Source of the DNA: Mycobacterium interjectum
GTDB lineage: Bacteria > Actinomycetota > Actinomycetes > Mycobacteriales > Mycobacteriaceae
Assembly: GCA_002102225.1 (NCBI GenBank)
Contig: LQPB01000076.1
Span: 62,001-126,000, forward strand
Direction of reading: 5' to 3'
Length of the DNA stretch: 64,000 nt
Under the pieces are notes generated by a model. The model did not search any database and had not been told where the DNA came from. It worked only from the letters and a program-made list of their open reading frames with translations. The position numbers and the translations under genes are program-made. The first letter of the stretch is position 1. The number at the start of each line of letters is the position of its first letter. Below, piece by piece: positions 25,791 through 37,255 of the stretch.

Positions 25791-25894
25791 GGTGCCGGAT
25801 GCTCGTCTCGTTCCCGTCACTTTGTTCCGCTCACTCGCCTTCGGTGCCGGATGCTCGTCTCGTTCCCGTCACTTCGTTCCGCTCACTCGCCTTC
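25791..25894. repeat. Tandem duplication, 52 bp x 2, at the metG end
   Basis: Two adjacent 52-bp copies (25791-25842 and 25843-25894) with a single difference, at 25822 (T) versus 25874 (C). The right copy contains the last three codons and stop of metG (Glu-Gly-Glu-stop), the left copy is a non-coding duplicate. The near identity points to a recent event. Confidence 0.92.
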
Positions 25895-27439
25895 GGGCGC
25901 CGGCGGCTGGTAACGCGGGAACACACCGGTCGGTGCCGGCAGCGCGATGCCCGGGACCAGCCGGGCGCCGACGGCGGTGAACGCGCGTCGGTCTTCGGCC
26001 TGACCGAGCAGGTCCAGCAGCCTGCCGGCCGACTCGGGCATGACGGGCTGGACCAGCAGCGCCGCGATGCGGACCGCTTCGCAGGTGGTGTACAGCACGG
26101 CGCGAAACCTCGCCTGATCGGCCTCGGACTCGCTCTTGCGCAGCACCCACGGCTGCTGCGCGGAGAAGTACTTGTTCGCCTCCCCGAGCATCAGCCAGAT
26201 CGCCTCGAGCGCGAGATGCATTGCCTGCGCGTCGAAATGGGCGCGAACCCGCTCCAGCAGGCCGTCGGCGACGGTCAGCAGTTCGCGATCGGCCGCGCTC
26301 AATGCGCCCGGGTCGGGCACCACCCCGCCCAGGTTCTTCGCCACCATCGACAGCGACCGTTGGGCCAGGTTGCCCAGCTCGTTGGCCAGGTCGGTGTTGA
26401 TCCGGGTGATGATCGCCTCTTCGCTGTAGCTGCCGTCCTGGCCGAACGGGACCTCGCGCAACAGGAAGTAGCGCACCTGATCCACCCCGAAGGTGTCGAC
26501 CAGGTCCCCCGGGGGGACGATGTTGCCCACCGACTTGCTCATCTTCTCGCCGCGATTGAGCAGGAACCCGTGTGCGAAAACCCGCCGCGGCAGCTCGATT
26601 CCCGCCGACATCAAGAAGGCCGGCCAGTAGACGGCGTGGAACCGGATGATGTCCTTGCCGATCATGTGCAGGTCGGCGGGCCAGTAGCGGCGGAACAGCT
26701 CGGAGCCGGTGTCGGGGAATCCCGCCCCGGTCAGGTAGTTGGTCAGCGCGTCCACCCAGACGTACATGACGTGATCGGGGTGGTCGGGCACCTGCACTCC
26801 CCAGTCGAACGACGTCCTCGAGATCGACAGGTCGCGCAAGCCGCCGGAGACGAAGCTGACCACCTCGTTGCGCCGCACCTCGGGGGCGATGAAGTCCGGG
26901 TTCGCCTCGTAGTGGGCCAGCAGCTTGTCGGTGTACGCCGACAGCCGAAAGAAGTAGGTCTGCTCCTCGGTCCAGGTCACCGGGGTGCCGGTTTCGGTGG
27001 CGATCCGCGTCCCGTCGACGACCTCGGTCTCCGATTCGACGAAGAATCGCTCGTCGCGCACCGAATACCAGCCCTCGTAGGTGTCCAGGTAGATATCGCC
27101 GGCGGCGGCCATCCGCCGCCATATCTCCTTGGACGCCTCGTGGTGGTCGGCGTCGGTGGTGCGGATAAACCTGTCGAAGGAGACGTTGAGCCGCTCCTGC
27201 AGGCGCTGGAACACGTCGGAGTTGCGGCGAGCCAGCTCGGCGGTGGGCAGTCCTTCGGCCGCGGCGGCCTGCGCCACCTTCAGGCCGTGCTCGTCGGTTC
27301 CGGTCAGGAAGCGCACGTCGAAACCGTCGAGCCGCTTGAACCGCGCGATGGCGTCGGTGGCGATGTACTCGTACGCGTGCCCCAGGTGCGGCGCGGCGTT
27401 GGGGTACGTGATCGCGGTGGTGACGTAGTACGGCTTCAT
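25883..27439 (-). CDS. metG: Methionyl-tRNA synthetase
   Basis: Charges tRNA-Met with methionine in the cytoplasm. The 518 residues carry the class I signatures: PHLGHAYEY (HIGH-type, about 17-25) and [10 protein letters not shown] (KMSKS, about 297-306), with the connective segment GTDEHG and [13 protein letters not shown]. The zinc knuckle Cys set of the long bacterial form is not seen, so this is the short form without a C-terminal tRNA-binding extension, as in M. tuberculosis MetS. ATG 27439 leads directly into the fold ([20 protein letters not shown]). It is divergent from tatD with only 24 bp between starts. Confidence 0.97.
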   Translation of the reverse strand: MKPYYVTTAITYPNAAPHLGHAYEYIATDAIARFKRLDGFDVRFLTGTDEHGLKVAQAAAAEGLPTAELARRNSDVFQRLQERLNVSFDRFIRTTDADHHEASKEIWRRMAAAGDIYLDTYEGWYSVRDERFFVESETEVVDGTRIATETGTPVTWTEEQTYFFRLSAYTDKLLAHYEANPDFIAPEVRRNEVVSFVSGGLRDLSISRTSFDWGVQVPDHPDHVMYVWVDALTNYLTGAGFPDTGSELFRRYWPADLHMIGKDIIRFHAVYWPAFLMSAGIELPRRVFAHGFLLNRGEKMSKSVGNIVPPGDLVDTFGVDQVRYFLLREVPFGQDGSYSEEAIITRINTDLANELGNLAQRSLSMVAKNLGGVVPDPGALSAADRELLTVADGLLERVRAHFDAQAMHLALEAIWLMLGEANKYFSAQQPWVLRKSESEADQARFRAVLYTTCEAVRIAALLVQPVMPESAGRLLDLLGQAEDRRAFTAVGARLVPGIALPAPTGVFPRYQPPAPEGE

Positions 27440-27463
27440 CGGGACTCACCCTATTGTGTGGCG

Positions 27464-28318
27464 GTGAGTTCCAACCGCTCCGGTAAACGCGACGCGCCTC
27501 CGGCGCCCGAGCCGCTGGCGCCCCTGATCGACGCGCACACCCATCTCGACGCGGTCGGCGGCGGACCGGACACGGGCGCCGCGGCAGTGCGGGCCATCGT
27601 GGACCGCGCCGCGGCCGTCGGCGTGGAAGCGGTGGTGACCATCGCCGACGACCTGGACTCGGCGCGCTGGGTCACGCGGGCCGCCGACTGGGATCCCCGC
27701 GTCTATGCCGCCGTGGCGTTGCACCCGACCCGCGCGAACGCGCTCGACGGGGCCGCCCGCGCCGAGATCGAGCGGCTGGTCGCCCTGCCCAGGGTGGTGG
27801 CGGTCGGCGAAACCGGAATGGACCTGTACTGGCCCGGCCGCCTGGACGGGTGCGCGGATCCCGGCGCGCAGCGGGAGGCCTTCGCGTGGCACATCGACCT
27901 GGCCAAACGGTGCGGCAAGCCGCTGATGATCCACAACCGAGAGGCCGACGCCGAGGTCCTCGACGTGCTGGCGGCCGAGGGCGCCCCCGACGCCGTGATC
28001 TTTCACTGCTTTTCCTCGGACGCCGCGATGGCCCGCCGCTGCGCGGACGCCGGGTGGTTGCTGAGCCTGTCGGGGACGGTGAGTTTCCGCAACGCCCGCG
28101 CCCTGCGGGAGGCGGTGCCGCTGATACCGCTGGAGCAGCTTTTGGTGGAAACCGACGCGCCTTTTCTGACACCGCACCCCTATCGGGGCGCAGTTAACGA
28201 GCCGTACTGCCTTCCCTATACTGTGCGGGCGATCGCTGAACTGCTGGAGCGCCGTCCCGAGGAATTGGCGCAAATCACGACCAGCAATGCCCGGCGGGTC
28301 TACGGGCTGGCCTCGTGA
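27464..28318 (+). CDS. tatD: TatD family metal-dependent deoxyribonuclease
   Basis: Cytoplasmic DNase of 284 residues with the TatD TIM-barrel motifs: LIDAHTHLDAVG (metal His pair), VALHPTRAN, VAVGETGMDLYWPG, KPLMIHNREADAEVL, VIFHCFSSDAAMA and LVETDAPFLTPHPYRG. All metal ligands are present. GTG 27464 was chosen; GTG 27458, two codons upstream, is an equal alternative. The N-terminus has about 20 extra residues before the first barrel strand. Its neighbours metG (divergent) and rpfB (downstream) are as in M. tuberculosis. Confidence 0.94.
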   Translation: MSSNRSGKRDAPPAPEPLAPLIDAHTHLDAVGGGPDTGAAAVRAIVDRAAAVGVEAVVTIADDLDSARWVTRAADWDPRVYAAVALHPTRANALDGAARAEIERLVALPRVVAVGETGMDLYWPGRLDGCADPGAQREAFAWHIDLAKRCGKPLMIHNREADAEVLDVLAAEGAPDAVIFHCFSSDAAMARRCADAGWLLSLSGTVSFRNARALREAVPLIPLEQLLVETDAPFLTPHPYRGAVNEPYCLPYTVRAIAELLERRPEELAQITTSNARRVYGLAS

Positions 28319-30513
<2,195 letters not shown>

Positions 30514-30581
30514 CCCGGCGCCGTTGCGCGCGGTTGGCCCGGCGCAGCGATAGTCTGCTGCCGTGGCTGACGGGGCTTATC

Positions 30582-31532
30582 GTGTCTGACGGCAACACCG
30601 CCGCGCAGTGGGTGCCCACCGGGTCGGTCACCGTCCGCGTGCCGGGAAAGGTCAACCTGTACCTAGCGGTGGACGATCGCCGCGAGGACGGCTACCACGA
30701 GCTGACCACGGTGTTTCAGGCCGTGTCGCTGCTCGACGAGGTGACCGTCCGCAACGCCGACGTGTTGTCGCTCGAGCTCGTCGGCGAAGGAGCCGGCACG
30801 CTGCCCACCGACGAGCGCAACCTCGCCTGGCAGGCGGCCGAGCTGATGGCCGACCATGTCGGCCGGGCGCCGGATGTCTCGATCATGATCGACAAGTCCA
30901 TCCCGGTGGCCGGCGGCATGGCGGGCGGCAGCGCGGACGCGGCCGCGGTGCTGGTCGCGATGAACTCGCTGTGGGAACTCAACGTGCCCCGCCGGGATCT
31001 GCACATGCTCGCCGCGCGGCTGGGCAGCGACGTGCCGTTCGCCCTGCACGGCGGCACCGCGCTGGGAACCGGCCGCGGCGAGGAGCTGGCCACCGTGCTG
31101 TCCCGCAACAGCTTCCACTGGGTGCTGGCGTTCGCCCACGGGGAGCTGCTCACCCCCGACGTCTTCGCCGAGCTGGACCGGCTCCGGGACGCCGGGGATC
31201 CGCCGCGACTCGATGAGCCGGGGCCGGTGCTGGCCGCCCTGGCCGCCGGCGACCCCGAGCAACTGGCGCCGCTGCTGGGCAACGAGATGCAAGCCGCCGC
31301 GGTGAGCCTCAACCCGTCGCTGCGCAACGCGCTGCGCGCCGGTGTGGAGGCCGGCGCCCTGGCGGGCATCGTGTCCGGCTCGGGCCCGACGTGCGCCTTC
31401 CTGTGCACGTCGGCCGGGGAGGCGGTCGACGTCGGAACCCGGCTGTCCGGCGAGGGCGTCTGTCGCACCGTGCGGGTCGCCAGCGGTCCGGTGGCGGGTG
31501 CCCGCGTGGTGCCGACACCCACTGAAGTGTGA
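30582..31532 (+). CDS. ispE: 4-diphosphocytidyl-2-C-methyl-D-erythritol kinase
   Basis: ATP-dependent kinase of the non-mevalonate isoprenoid pathway, a GHMP kinase of 316 residues. Visible: [13 protein letters not shown] with the substrate Lys, the ATP loop [15 protein letters not shown] (about 108-122) and the C-terminal [16 protein letters not shown] 30582 was taken; GTG 30612 would remove 10 residues and gives a start matching M. tuberculosis. It lies 68 bp behind rsmA and is the last gene of the rpfB operon. Confidence 0.96.
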   Translation: MSDGNTAAQWVPTGSVTVRVPGKVNLYLAVDDRREDGYHELTTVFQAVSLLDEVTVRNADVLSLELVGEGAGTLPTDERNLAWQAAELMADHVGRAPDVSIMIDKSIPVAGGMAGGSADAAAVLVAMNSLWELNVPRRDLHMLAARLGSDVPFALHGGTALGTGRGEELATVLSRNSFHWVLAFAHGELLTPDVFAELDRLRDAGDPPRLDEPGPVLAALAAGDPEQLAPLLGNEMQAAAVSLNPSLRNALRAGVEAGALAGIVSGSGPTCAFLCTSAGEAVDVGTRLSGEGVCRTVRVASGPVAGARVVPTPTEV

Positions 31533-31571
31533 AATCGCGCTCACCGCGCGCCACGGTTTGGCAGTTACTTA

Positions 31572-31611
31572 AGAGGAGTTTAAGATGACTCCCGGTGACG
31601 AGCAGCGCTAA
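31572..31611 (+). other. Possible leader peptide with strong ribosome site before pks16
   Basis: AGAGGAG at 31572-31578 stands 6 nt before ATG 31585, which opens an 8-codon frame (MTPGDEQR, stop TAA 31609-31611). The ribosome site is better than that of many real genes nearby. It may be a translated leader, the remnant of a lost gene, or chance. Confidence 0.35.
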
Positions 31612-31632
31612 GCACGACCACTCCACTCCGTC

Positions 31633-31655
31633 GTCCGCCGGGCATCCCGGCGGAC
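31633..31655 (+). other. Perfect 10-bp hairpin in the pks16 leader
   Basis: GTCCGCCGGG (31633-31642), loop CAT, CCCGGCGGAC (31646-31655). No T run follows, so it is not a classical terminator. It lies 134 bp before the pks16 start and 22 bp behind the possible leader peptide. Confidence 0.55.
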
Positions 31656-31788
31656 TCGTCGGCTCATCACCGGTTCGAGACCTAACCGCTGCCCAACTGT
31701 GCTCGCGCGCCTGCTACACAGCGGCGTCCGGCAGGCGGAATATGAGAATTCGGGCCTTGGGGAATGTGCCGGAACCGAGGAGGTATTT

Positions 31789-33423
31789 GTGAGCAGGTTT
31801 ACCGACAAGATGTTCCGCAATGCCCGCACGGCGCAGACGGGCATGGTCACCGGTGAACCCCACGCGCCCGTCCGGCACACCTGGGGCGAAGTTCACGAGC
31901 GCGCTCGCCGCATCGCCGGCGGCCTGGCCGCCTCGGGCATCGGCCTCGGCGACGCCGTCGGCGTGCTCGCCGGCTTCCCGGTGGAGATCGCCCCGACCGC
32001 GCAGGGGCTCTGGATGCGCGGCGCCAGCCTGACCATGCTGCACCAGCCCACGCCGCGCACCGACCTGGCCGTGTGGGCCGAGGACACCATGACCGTCATC
32101 GGCATGATCGAGGCCAAAGCCGTCATCGTCTCCGAGCCTTTCCTGGTGGCCATCCCCGTGCTCGAGGAGAAGGGCATTAAGGTACTCACCGTCGCCGACC
32201 TGCTGGCGTCGGAGCCGATCGACCCGATCGAGGTCGGCGAGGACGACCTGGCGCTGATGCAGCTGACGTCCGGTTCCACCGGATCGCCCAAGGCGGTCCA
32301 GATCACCCACCGCAACATCTACTCCAACGCTGAGGCCATGTTCATCGGCGCCGAGTACGACGTCGACAAGGACGTCATGGTGAGCTGGCTGCCGTGCTTC
32401 CACGACATGGGCATGGTCGGCTTCCTGACCATCCCGATGTACTTCGGCGCGGAGCTGGTCAAGGTCACCCCGATGGACTTCCTGCGCGACACGCTGCTGT
32501 GGGCCAAGCTCATCGACAAGTACAAGGGCACCATGACCGCGGCGCCGAACTTCGCCTACGCGCTGCTGGCCAAGCGGTTGCGCCGCAACGCCAAGCCCGG
32601 CGATTTCGACCTGTCCACCCTGCGGTTCGCGCTGTCGGGCGCCGAGCCCGTCGAGCCCGCCGACGTCGAGGACCTGCTCGACGCGGGCAAGCCGTTCGGA
32701 CTGCGGCCCTCGGCGATCCTGCCGGCCTACGGCATGGCCGAGACGACGCTGGCCGTGTCGTTCTCGAAGTGCAACTCGGGTCTGGTCGTCGACGAGGTGG
32801 ACGCCGACTTGCTGGCGGCCCTGCGCCGCGCCGTGCCGGCCACCAAGGGCAACACCCGCCGGCTGGCCACGCTGGGTCCGCTGCTCAAGGACCTCGAGGC
32901 CCGCATCATCGACGAGAATGGCAACGTGATGCCCGCGCGCGGCGTCGGCGTCATCGAGCTGCGCGGCGAGTCGCTGACGCCCGGCTACCTCACCATGGGC
33001 GGCTTCATCCCGGCCCAGGACGAGCACGGCTGGTACGACACCGGTGACCTCGGCTACCTGACCGAGGAGGGCCACGTCGTGGTCTGCGGCCGCGTCAAGG
33101 ACGTCATCATCATGGCGGGCCGCAACATCTATCCGACCGACATCGAGCGGGCCGCCGGTCGCGTCGAGGGCGTCCGGCCGGGCTGCGCCGTCGCGGTGCG
33201 CCTGGATGCCGGCCACTCGCGCGAGACGTTCGCCGTCGCGGTCGAGTCCAACGCCTGGCAGGACCCGGCCGAGGTGCGCCGCATCGAGCACCAGGTCGCC
33301 CACGAGGTGGTGGCCGAGGTCGACGTTCGGCCACGCAACGTCGTGGTGCTCGGCCCCGGCACCATCCCGAAGACGCCGTCGGGCAAGCTGCGGCGCTCCA
33401 CGTCGGTCAGCCTGGTCAGCTAG
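31789..33423 (+). CDS. pks16: Acyl-AMP ligase-like protein Pks16
   Basis: Adenylate-forming enzyme of 544 residues, named Pks16 in M. tuberculosis (Rv1013) though it has no polyketide synthase domains. It activates a carboxylic (probably fatty) acid as acyl-AMP. Motifs: [20 protein letters not shown] (P-loop, about 160-179), [24 protein letters not shown] and the C-terminal [11 protein letters not shown] with the catalytic Lys. It resembles FAAL/FadD enzymes. GTG 31789 has GGAGG directly before it (about 31778-31783). The substrate is not known. Confidence 0.94.
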   Translation: MSRFTDKMFRNARTAQTGMVTGEPHAPVRHTWGEVHERARRIAGGLAASGIGLGDAVGVLAGFPVEIAPTAQGLWMRGASLTMLHQPTPRTDLAVWAEDTMTVIGMIEAKAVIVSEPFLVAIPVLEEKGIKVLTVADLLASEPIDPIEVGEDDLALMQLTSGSTGSPKAVQITHRNIYSNAEAMFIGAEYDVDKDVMVSWLPCFHDMGMVGFLTIPMYFGAELVKVTPMDFLRDTLLWAKLIDKYKGTMTAAPNFAYALLAKRLRRNAKPGDFDLSTLRFALSGAEPVEPADVEDLLDAGKPFGLRPSAILPAYGMAETTLAVSFSKCNSGLVVDEVDADLLAALRRAVPATKGNTRRLATLGPLLKDLEARIIDENGNVMPARGVGVIELRGESLTPGYLTMGGFIPAQDEHGWYDTGDLGYLTEEGHVVVCGRVKDVIIMAGRNIYPTDIERAAGRVEGVRPGCAVAVRLDAGHSRETFAVAVESNAWQDPAEVRRIEHQVAHEVVAEVDVRPRNVVVLGPGTIPKTPSGKLRRSTSVSLVS

Positions 33424-33456
33424 CGCCAGTTGGCGTGCACGCCGCCGCCGAGCCTT

Positions 33457-33523
33457 CCGCCGCGAGCGTGCGCAGATTGCCTCGGCTTGCGGCGTGTCAC
33501 CGTACAGACACGCGCGCTCGCCG
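33457..33523. repeat. Palindromic intergenic element, copy A
   Basis: About 67-bp element between the convergent pks16 and TetR genes. It begins CCGCCGCGAGCGTGCG, contains GCGTGTCACCGTACAGACACGC in the inner part and ends with CGCGCTCGCCG, so it can fold on itself. The reverse complement of its inner part nearly matches the element at 50747-50813. It could be a non-autonomous mobile element of the MITE/REP kind or act as a bidirectional terminator. Confidence 0.65.
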
Positions 33524-33532
33524 TCGGGCGCG

Positions 33533-34132
33533 TCACCGCAGCGGGGCGAGCCCCGACCGCACCAGGTCCAGACAGGTGGCGGAAATGGCTCCCAAGTCTT
33601 CGACACAGCCGTTGCGCCCCCACGTCTCCACCCCGACGACCATCGCGGCGGCCAGCGTCGCGCCCGCGACGCCGGCGACCAGACCGATGTTTTCCACCTC
33701 GGGGTAGCGCTGCATGACGAAGTCGGTGATGACCGCGGCGAACGACGACTGGACCACCCGCAGGTGGCTGGCGATCTGGTCCCCGGTGATCAGTTCGGCA
33801 CGGGCGAGCGCCGCCTGCCGAACCAGCTCCATGTCGTGCGGATAGCTCTCCATGCTGGCCAGCACCGCATCGAACACCGATTCGGAGCCTGGGCGTTTCG
33901 CGAGCGCCTCGGCCAGCCATTCCACCTGGGTGTCGTAGTCCTGGAACAACACGGCTTCCTTGGTGGGGAAGTGCCGGAAAAAAGTGCGCTCGGTGACGCC
34001 GGCTTCCTGCGCGAGCTGCTGCACCGTGACGTTGGCGAACCCCTCGCTGGCGAACCGCTTCAAGGCCACCTGCCGCAGCGCCTCGTGGGTCCTGCTGTGG
34101 CGCAGCTTGTGCAGGTTCGTCCGCTCGCTCAT
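33533..34132 (-). CDS. TetR regulator of the MCE/redox island
   Basis: Repressor-type protein of 199 residues with HTH region RTHEALRQVALKRFASEGFA...GVTERTFFRHFPTKEAVL (about 15-58) and an all-helical effector domain. ATG 34132 (MSERTNLHK) was taken; ATG 34141 adds three residues. It is divergent from the CrtI-like gene, and the paired palindromes at 34162-34198 lie in the shared promoter, so autoregulation and control of the neighbour are likely. The same pair occurs before the MCE operon at 37100-37136, suggesting this protein governs both. Confidence 0.9.
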   Translation of the reverse strand: MSERTNLHKLRHSRTHEALRQVALKRFASEGFANVTVQQLAQEAGVTERTFFRHFPTKEAVLFQDYDTQVEWLAEALAKRPGSESVFDAVLASMESYPHDMELVRQAALARAELITGDQIASHLRVVQSSFAAVITDFVMQRYPEVENIGLVAGVAGATLAAAMVVGVETWGRNGCVEDLGAISATCLDLVRSGLAPLR

Positions 34133-34161
34133 ACCTCGCATCCCATCACATCCAACGGGTT

Positions 34162-34198
34162 GTCAGTGCCGACATCTTTCAATTGAGTCAGTACTGAC
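34162..34198. promoter_or_regulatory. Paired operator, divergent TetR/CrtI-like promoter
   Basis: Two 12-bp sites: GTCAGTGCCGAC (34162-34173, imperfect) and GTCAGTACTGAC (34187-34198, perfect palindrome), with starts 25 bp apart. The whole stretch is nearly repeated at 37100-37136. Size, symmetry and place fit TetR binding. Confidence 0.82.
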
Positions 34199-34273
34199 AT
34201 ATATTAGGGGCGCCCCGCGGCGGGTGCCTGGGCCAGGTCGCCTCGAAGACCATTCGGAAAAGGAGCATGAGCG

Positions 34274-35839
34274 ATGACGGATTATGACGCGATCGTGGTC
34301 GGGGCCGGCCACAACGGGCTGACCGCCGCGGCGGTCCTGCAGCGTGGCGGCATGCGCACGCTGTGCCTGGAGGCCAACACGTACAGCGGCGGAATGGCGG
34401 CCACGGTCGAGTTGATCGACGGATTCCGTTACGAGATCGCGGGTTCCGTGCAATTCCCCACCGCCCCCGCGATCACCAAAGAACTCGGGCTCGACACGCT
34501 GCCCACCGTCGACGCCGAGGTCCAGTCGGTCAACCTCGGCGACAACGGCGAAGAACCCATGATCTTCTACCGGGATCCGATGCAGCTGATGACCCACCTC
34601 GCCGAGAAGCTCGGAACCGACGCCGTCACCGGCATGGCCGAGATGATCGGCTGGAGCCAGGGGCCGGCGAAGGCGCTCGGCCGCTTCGAGGTGCGCACGC
34701 CGCCCAAGACGCTCGATGAGATGTACGCCTGCGCCGCAAACGAATTCGAGCGCAGAGCCATTCACGAGGTGCTTTTCGGGACGGCGATGGATGCCATCGA
34801 CCGCTTCCTTCCCGACAAGGACAAGCACGCGGTGCTGCGCGGCATGCTCGCCTTCCTCGCCATCAACTCCACCTACCGCGGGCCCTACACGCCGGGCAGC
34901 GCAACGTGTTTGGCGTTCGCGCTCGCCGTTCCGAACGAGGGGACCGCGATGATGACGAAGCTCGAAGGCGGGATCGGGGCGCTCGGCCAGCACCTGCACG
35001 AACTGTTCGTCTCCCACGGCGGCGAGATCCGCTATCGCGCCAAGGTGGAGAAGATCCTCGTCGAGAACGATCGCGTGACCGGCGTGCGCCTGAAGGACGG
35101 CTCCGAGATCAGCGCGCCGATCGTGGTGTCCAACGTGTCGCCCGATTTGACGATGTTGGATCTGGTCGGCGCTGAGCATCTGACCGCGGACCTGGTTACC
35201 CGGCTCAGCGGGCGCGACCACCGGGCGCCCTTCGTCCAGATCCACTTCGCCCTCGACGGCCTGCCGGAATTCGCCCCGCCATACGACTTCCTCAACGAAC
35301 CCGGCATGCAATCGTCCATCGGCATCTTCGGCTCACCCGAAGAACAGCAACGCCAATGGGAGGAGTGCAAGCGGGGCATCATTCCCGACAATCCGTCGAT
35401 GGGGATGCAGATCCCGTCCGTGCACGATCCCAGCATGGCGCCTCCGGGCAAGCACGCGGCGAGCGCGTTCGCCTATGCGTTCCCGGTCGAAACCCCCCGC
35501 GAACTCCACGGCCAGCTCAAGAACGTGATGGCCGAGAAGGTCATCGACAAGATCACCCGCTACGCGCCCAACTTCCGCGACATCCAGATCCGGCACATCA
35601 CCTTTGCCCCGTATCACATGCAGACCATGTTCGCGGCTCCCGCCGGCGACTTCTGCCACGGCATGCTGCATCCAGACCTGATGGGGCCCAACCGCCCCGG
35701 GCCCAAGGGCTTTCTCGACCTGCCCCTCGGCATCGAGGGGCTGTACCTGGGCGGAGCGGGATGCCATGGGGGACCGGGGATCACCTTCACTCCGGGCTAC
35801 AACGCCGCCCACCAGGCGCTGGAGGACATCTCGCGATGA
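34274..35839 (+). CDS. CrtI-like FAD-dependent oxidoreductase
   Basis: Flavoprotein of 521 residues in the phytoene desaturase/PYROXD2-like group. The FAD site is YDAIVVGAGHNGLTAAAVL (residues 4-22), followed by CLEANTYSGGMAAT; the C-terminus has the second FAD-contact segment GLYLGGAGCHGGPGITFTPG. Substrate may be a lipid or isoprenoid, but true carotenoid desaturases cannot be told from related enzymes by eye. Downstream ferredoxin and SDR genes overlap by 4 bases each, making one operon under the paired operator at 34162-34198. The start has AGGAG 8 nt upstream. Confidence 0.88.
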   Translation: MTDYDAIVVGAGHNGLTAAAVLQRGGMRTLCLEANTYSGGMAATVELIDGFRYEIAGSVQFPTAPAITKELGLDTLPTVDAEVQSVNLGDNGEEPMIFYRDPMQLMTHLAEKLGTDAVTGMAEMIGWSQGPAKALGRFEVRTPPKTLDEMYACAANEFERRAIHEVLFGTAMDAIDRFLPDKDKHAVLRGMLAFLAINSTYRGPYTPGSATCLAFALAVPNEGTAMMTKLEGGIGALGQHLHELFVSHGGEIRYRAKVEKILVENDRVTGVRLKDGSEISAPIVVSNVSPDLTMLDLVGAEHLTADLVTRLSGRDHRAPFVQIHFALDGLPEFAPPYDFLNEPGMQSSIGIFGSPEEQQRQWEECKRGIIPDNPSMGMQIPSVHDPSMAPPGKHAASAFAYAFPVETPRELHGQLKNVMAEKVIDKITRYAPNFRDIQIRHITFAPYHMQTMFAAPAGDFCHGMLHPDLMGPNRPGPKGFLDLPLGIEGLYLGGAGCHGGPGITFTPGYNAAHQALEDISR

Positions 35840-36165
35840 CCTACGTGATCGCCGAGCCCTGCGTCGATCTGAAAGACAAGGCATGCATCGAGGAATGCCC
35901 CGTCGACTGCATCTACGAGGGCGCCCGGATGCTCTACATCCAGCCCGACGAATGTGTCGACTGCGGGGCCTGCGAGCCGGTCTGCCCCGTCGAAGCGATC
36001 TACTACGAGGACGACGTGCCGGAGCAGTGGAGCGGCTATACGCAGCTCAACGCCGACTTCTTCGAGGAGCTCGGTTCGCCCGGGGGCGCGGCCAAAGTCG
36101 GTGTGTGCGAGCATGATCCGCCGGCCGTCAAGGAACTTCAGCCGATGGGCGGGCAAGGCCAATGA
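35836..36165 (+). CDS. 7Fe ferredoxin (FdxC-like)
   Basis: Small electron carrier of 109 residues. Cluster-binding cysteines are arranged as CIEECPVDC and, later, CVDCGACEPVCPVEA, with an extra early Cys (EPCVDLKDKAC), the pattern of a [3Fe-4S][4Fe-4S] ferredoxin. The sequence is very close to mycobacterial FdxC as I remember it (shared ARMLYI, PDECVDCGAC, ELGSPGGA). ATG 35836 overlaps the oxidoreductase stop (ATGA), and its own stop overlaps the SDR start. It presumably feeds electrons to or from the flavoprotein. Confidence 0.94.
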   Translation: MTYVIAEPCVDLKDKACIEECPVDCIYEGARMLYIQPDECVDCGACEPVCPVEAIYYEDDVPEQWSGYTQLNADFFEELGSPGGAAKVGVCEHDPPAVKELQPMGGQGQ

Positions 36166-37064
36166 CGCGACCCCTCGAGGGTGCGGTGGCCCTGGTCACC
36201 GGCGCGAGCCAGGGGATCGGGCAGGGCATCGCGATCGAGCTCGGTGAGCGGGGCGCCACCGTGTGGCTCACCGCCCGCACCGCCGCAGGGCTCGAGCAGA
36301 CCGCCGATCAGATCGCCGAGCTCGGCGGCACCGCGGTGGCCCGGCCCTGCGATCACGCCGACGACGCCCAGGTGGTGGCCGTGTTCGACGAATTGCGCCG
36401 CGAGGCGGGCCGACTCGATGTGGTGGTGAACGTCGCGTCGCCCGACTTCACATCCATGGTGGGACAGCCATTTTGGACGCTCCCGTTCCAGGCGATCACC
36501 GACAGCCTCGCCGTCGGCCCACGCGCGAACTACGTGACCTCCGCCCTTGCCGCCCCGATCATGATCGAGCAGGGGGGCGGGCTGATCGTCAACATCTCCT
36601 CCCACGGCTGCGAGGACTACATACTGTCCACGCCGTATGGGGCGGCCAAGGCCGCCATCGAGAAGATCACGCACGACACGGCGCTCGAACTGCGCCCGCA
36701 CAACGTGGCCGTGATCGGGTTGTGGCCGGGGCTGGTGCTCACCGACCGCATCCTCGGCTTCGCGACCGAGGGCCCGTCGGGGTCGCGCCAGCTGTTCGGG
36801 CTCGACCTCGACATCTGCGAGTCCCCGCGGTTCTCGGGCCGCGCCGTCGTCGCGCTGTTCACCGACCCCGACCGGATGGCCCGCACCGGCCGATCCTTCT
36901 TCGCGTCCCGCCTCGCACGCGAGTATGGCTTCACCGACGTCGGCGGCCAGCTGCCCCCGGAGGTGCGGCTGCTGGTCGACCTCCTCGGCGACGGCAACGT
37001 GCCCGAGTATTGGCAGATGGTGGAGCGATTCGGCCGCGGCTTCGCCGAACCGTCGCCGGCGTAA
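36162..37064 (+). CDS. Short-chain dehydrogenase/reductase (DHRS1-like)
   Basis: Classical SDR of 300 residues. Cofactor site VTGASQGIGQGIAIEL (about 12-27), NVASPD in the place of NNAG, active-site Ser in NISSHGCEDY and Tyr-xxx-Lys in TPYGAAKAA. The long C-terminal part resembles DHRS1-type SDRs. Last gene of the CrtI-like/ferredoxin operon, joined by an ATGA overlap. Probably oxidises an alcohol or reduces a ketone of the same substrate; which one is unknown. Confidence 0.92.
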   Translation: MTRPLEGAVALVTGASQGIGQGIAIELGERGATVWLTARTAAGLEQTADQIAELGGTAVARPCDHADDAQVVAVFDELRREAGRLDVVVNVASPDFTSMVGQPFWTLPFQAITDSLAVGPRANYVTSALAAPIMIEQGGGLIVNISSHGCEDYILSTPYGAAKAAIEKITHDTALELRPHNVAVIGLWPGLVLTDRILGFATEGPSGSRQLFGLDLDICESPRFSGRAVVALFTDPDRMARTGRSFFASRLAREYGFTDVGGQLPPEVRLLVDLLGDGNVPEYWQMVERFGRGFAEPSPA

Positions 37065-37099
37065 TCCGGGTCCGCGCGCCGTCCCAGCCGGACAAATTT

Positions 37100-37136
37100 G
37101 TCAGTACTGACGTCTTCCAATCGAGTCAGCACTGAC
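37100..37136. promoter_or_regulatory. Paired operator before the MCE operon
   Basis: GTCAGTACTGAC (37100-37111, perfect palindrome) and GTCAGCACTGAC (37125-37136, one mismatch), with starts 25 bp apart, followed by ATATTCTGG. Spacing and spacer sequence (TCTTCCAATCGA versus TCTTTCAATTGA) match the site at 34162-34198. The MCE operon therefore appears to belong to the same regulon. Confidence 0.82.
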
Positions 37137-37204
37137 ATATTCTGGCGTCACTCGCGGGGGCGCGTGGCGGGAGCCCGGGAGCATCGTGGAAAAGGAGCTC
37201 GAGC

Positions 37205-37255
37205 ATGACTGACCAGCACGCGGTCGCCCGAGTGCGCGGCAGCGATGGCACGTAG
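37205..37255 (+). CDS. Short upstream frame overlapping the mceA start
   Basis: AAGGAG (37192-37197) stands 7 nt before ATG 37205, which opens 16 codons (MTDQHAVARVRGSDGT) ending at TAG 37253-37255. The mceA start at 37245 lies inside it and has no ribosome site of its own, so translational coupling is likely. It could be the leftover 5' end of a lost gene such as a YrbE permease, but no family mark is visible. Confidence 0.4.
   Translation: MTDQHAVARVRGSDGT

Noticed and set aside
25791-25894. Repeat as an insertion-sequence target duplication
   Set aside because: The copies touch each other and no element lies between them.
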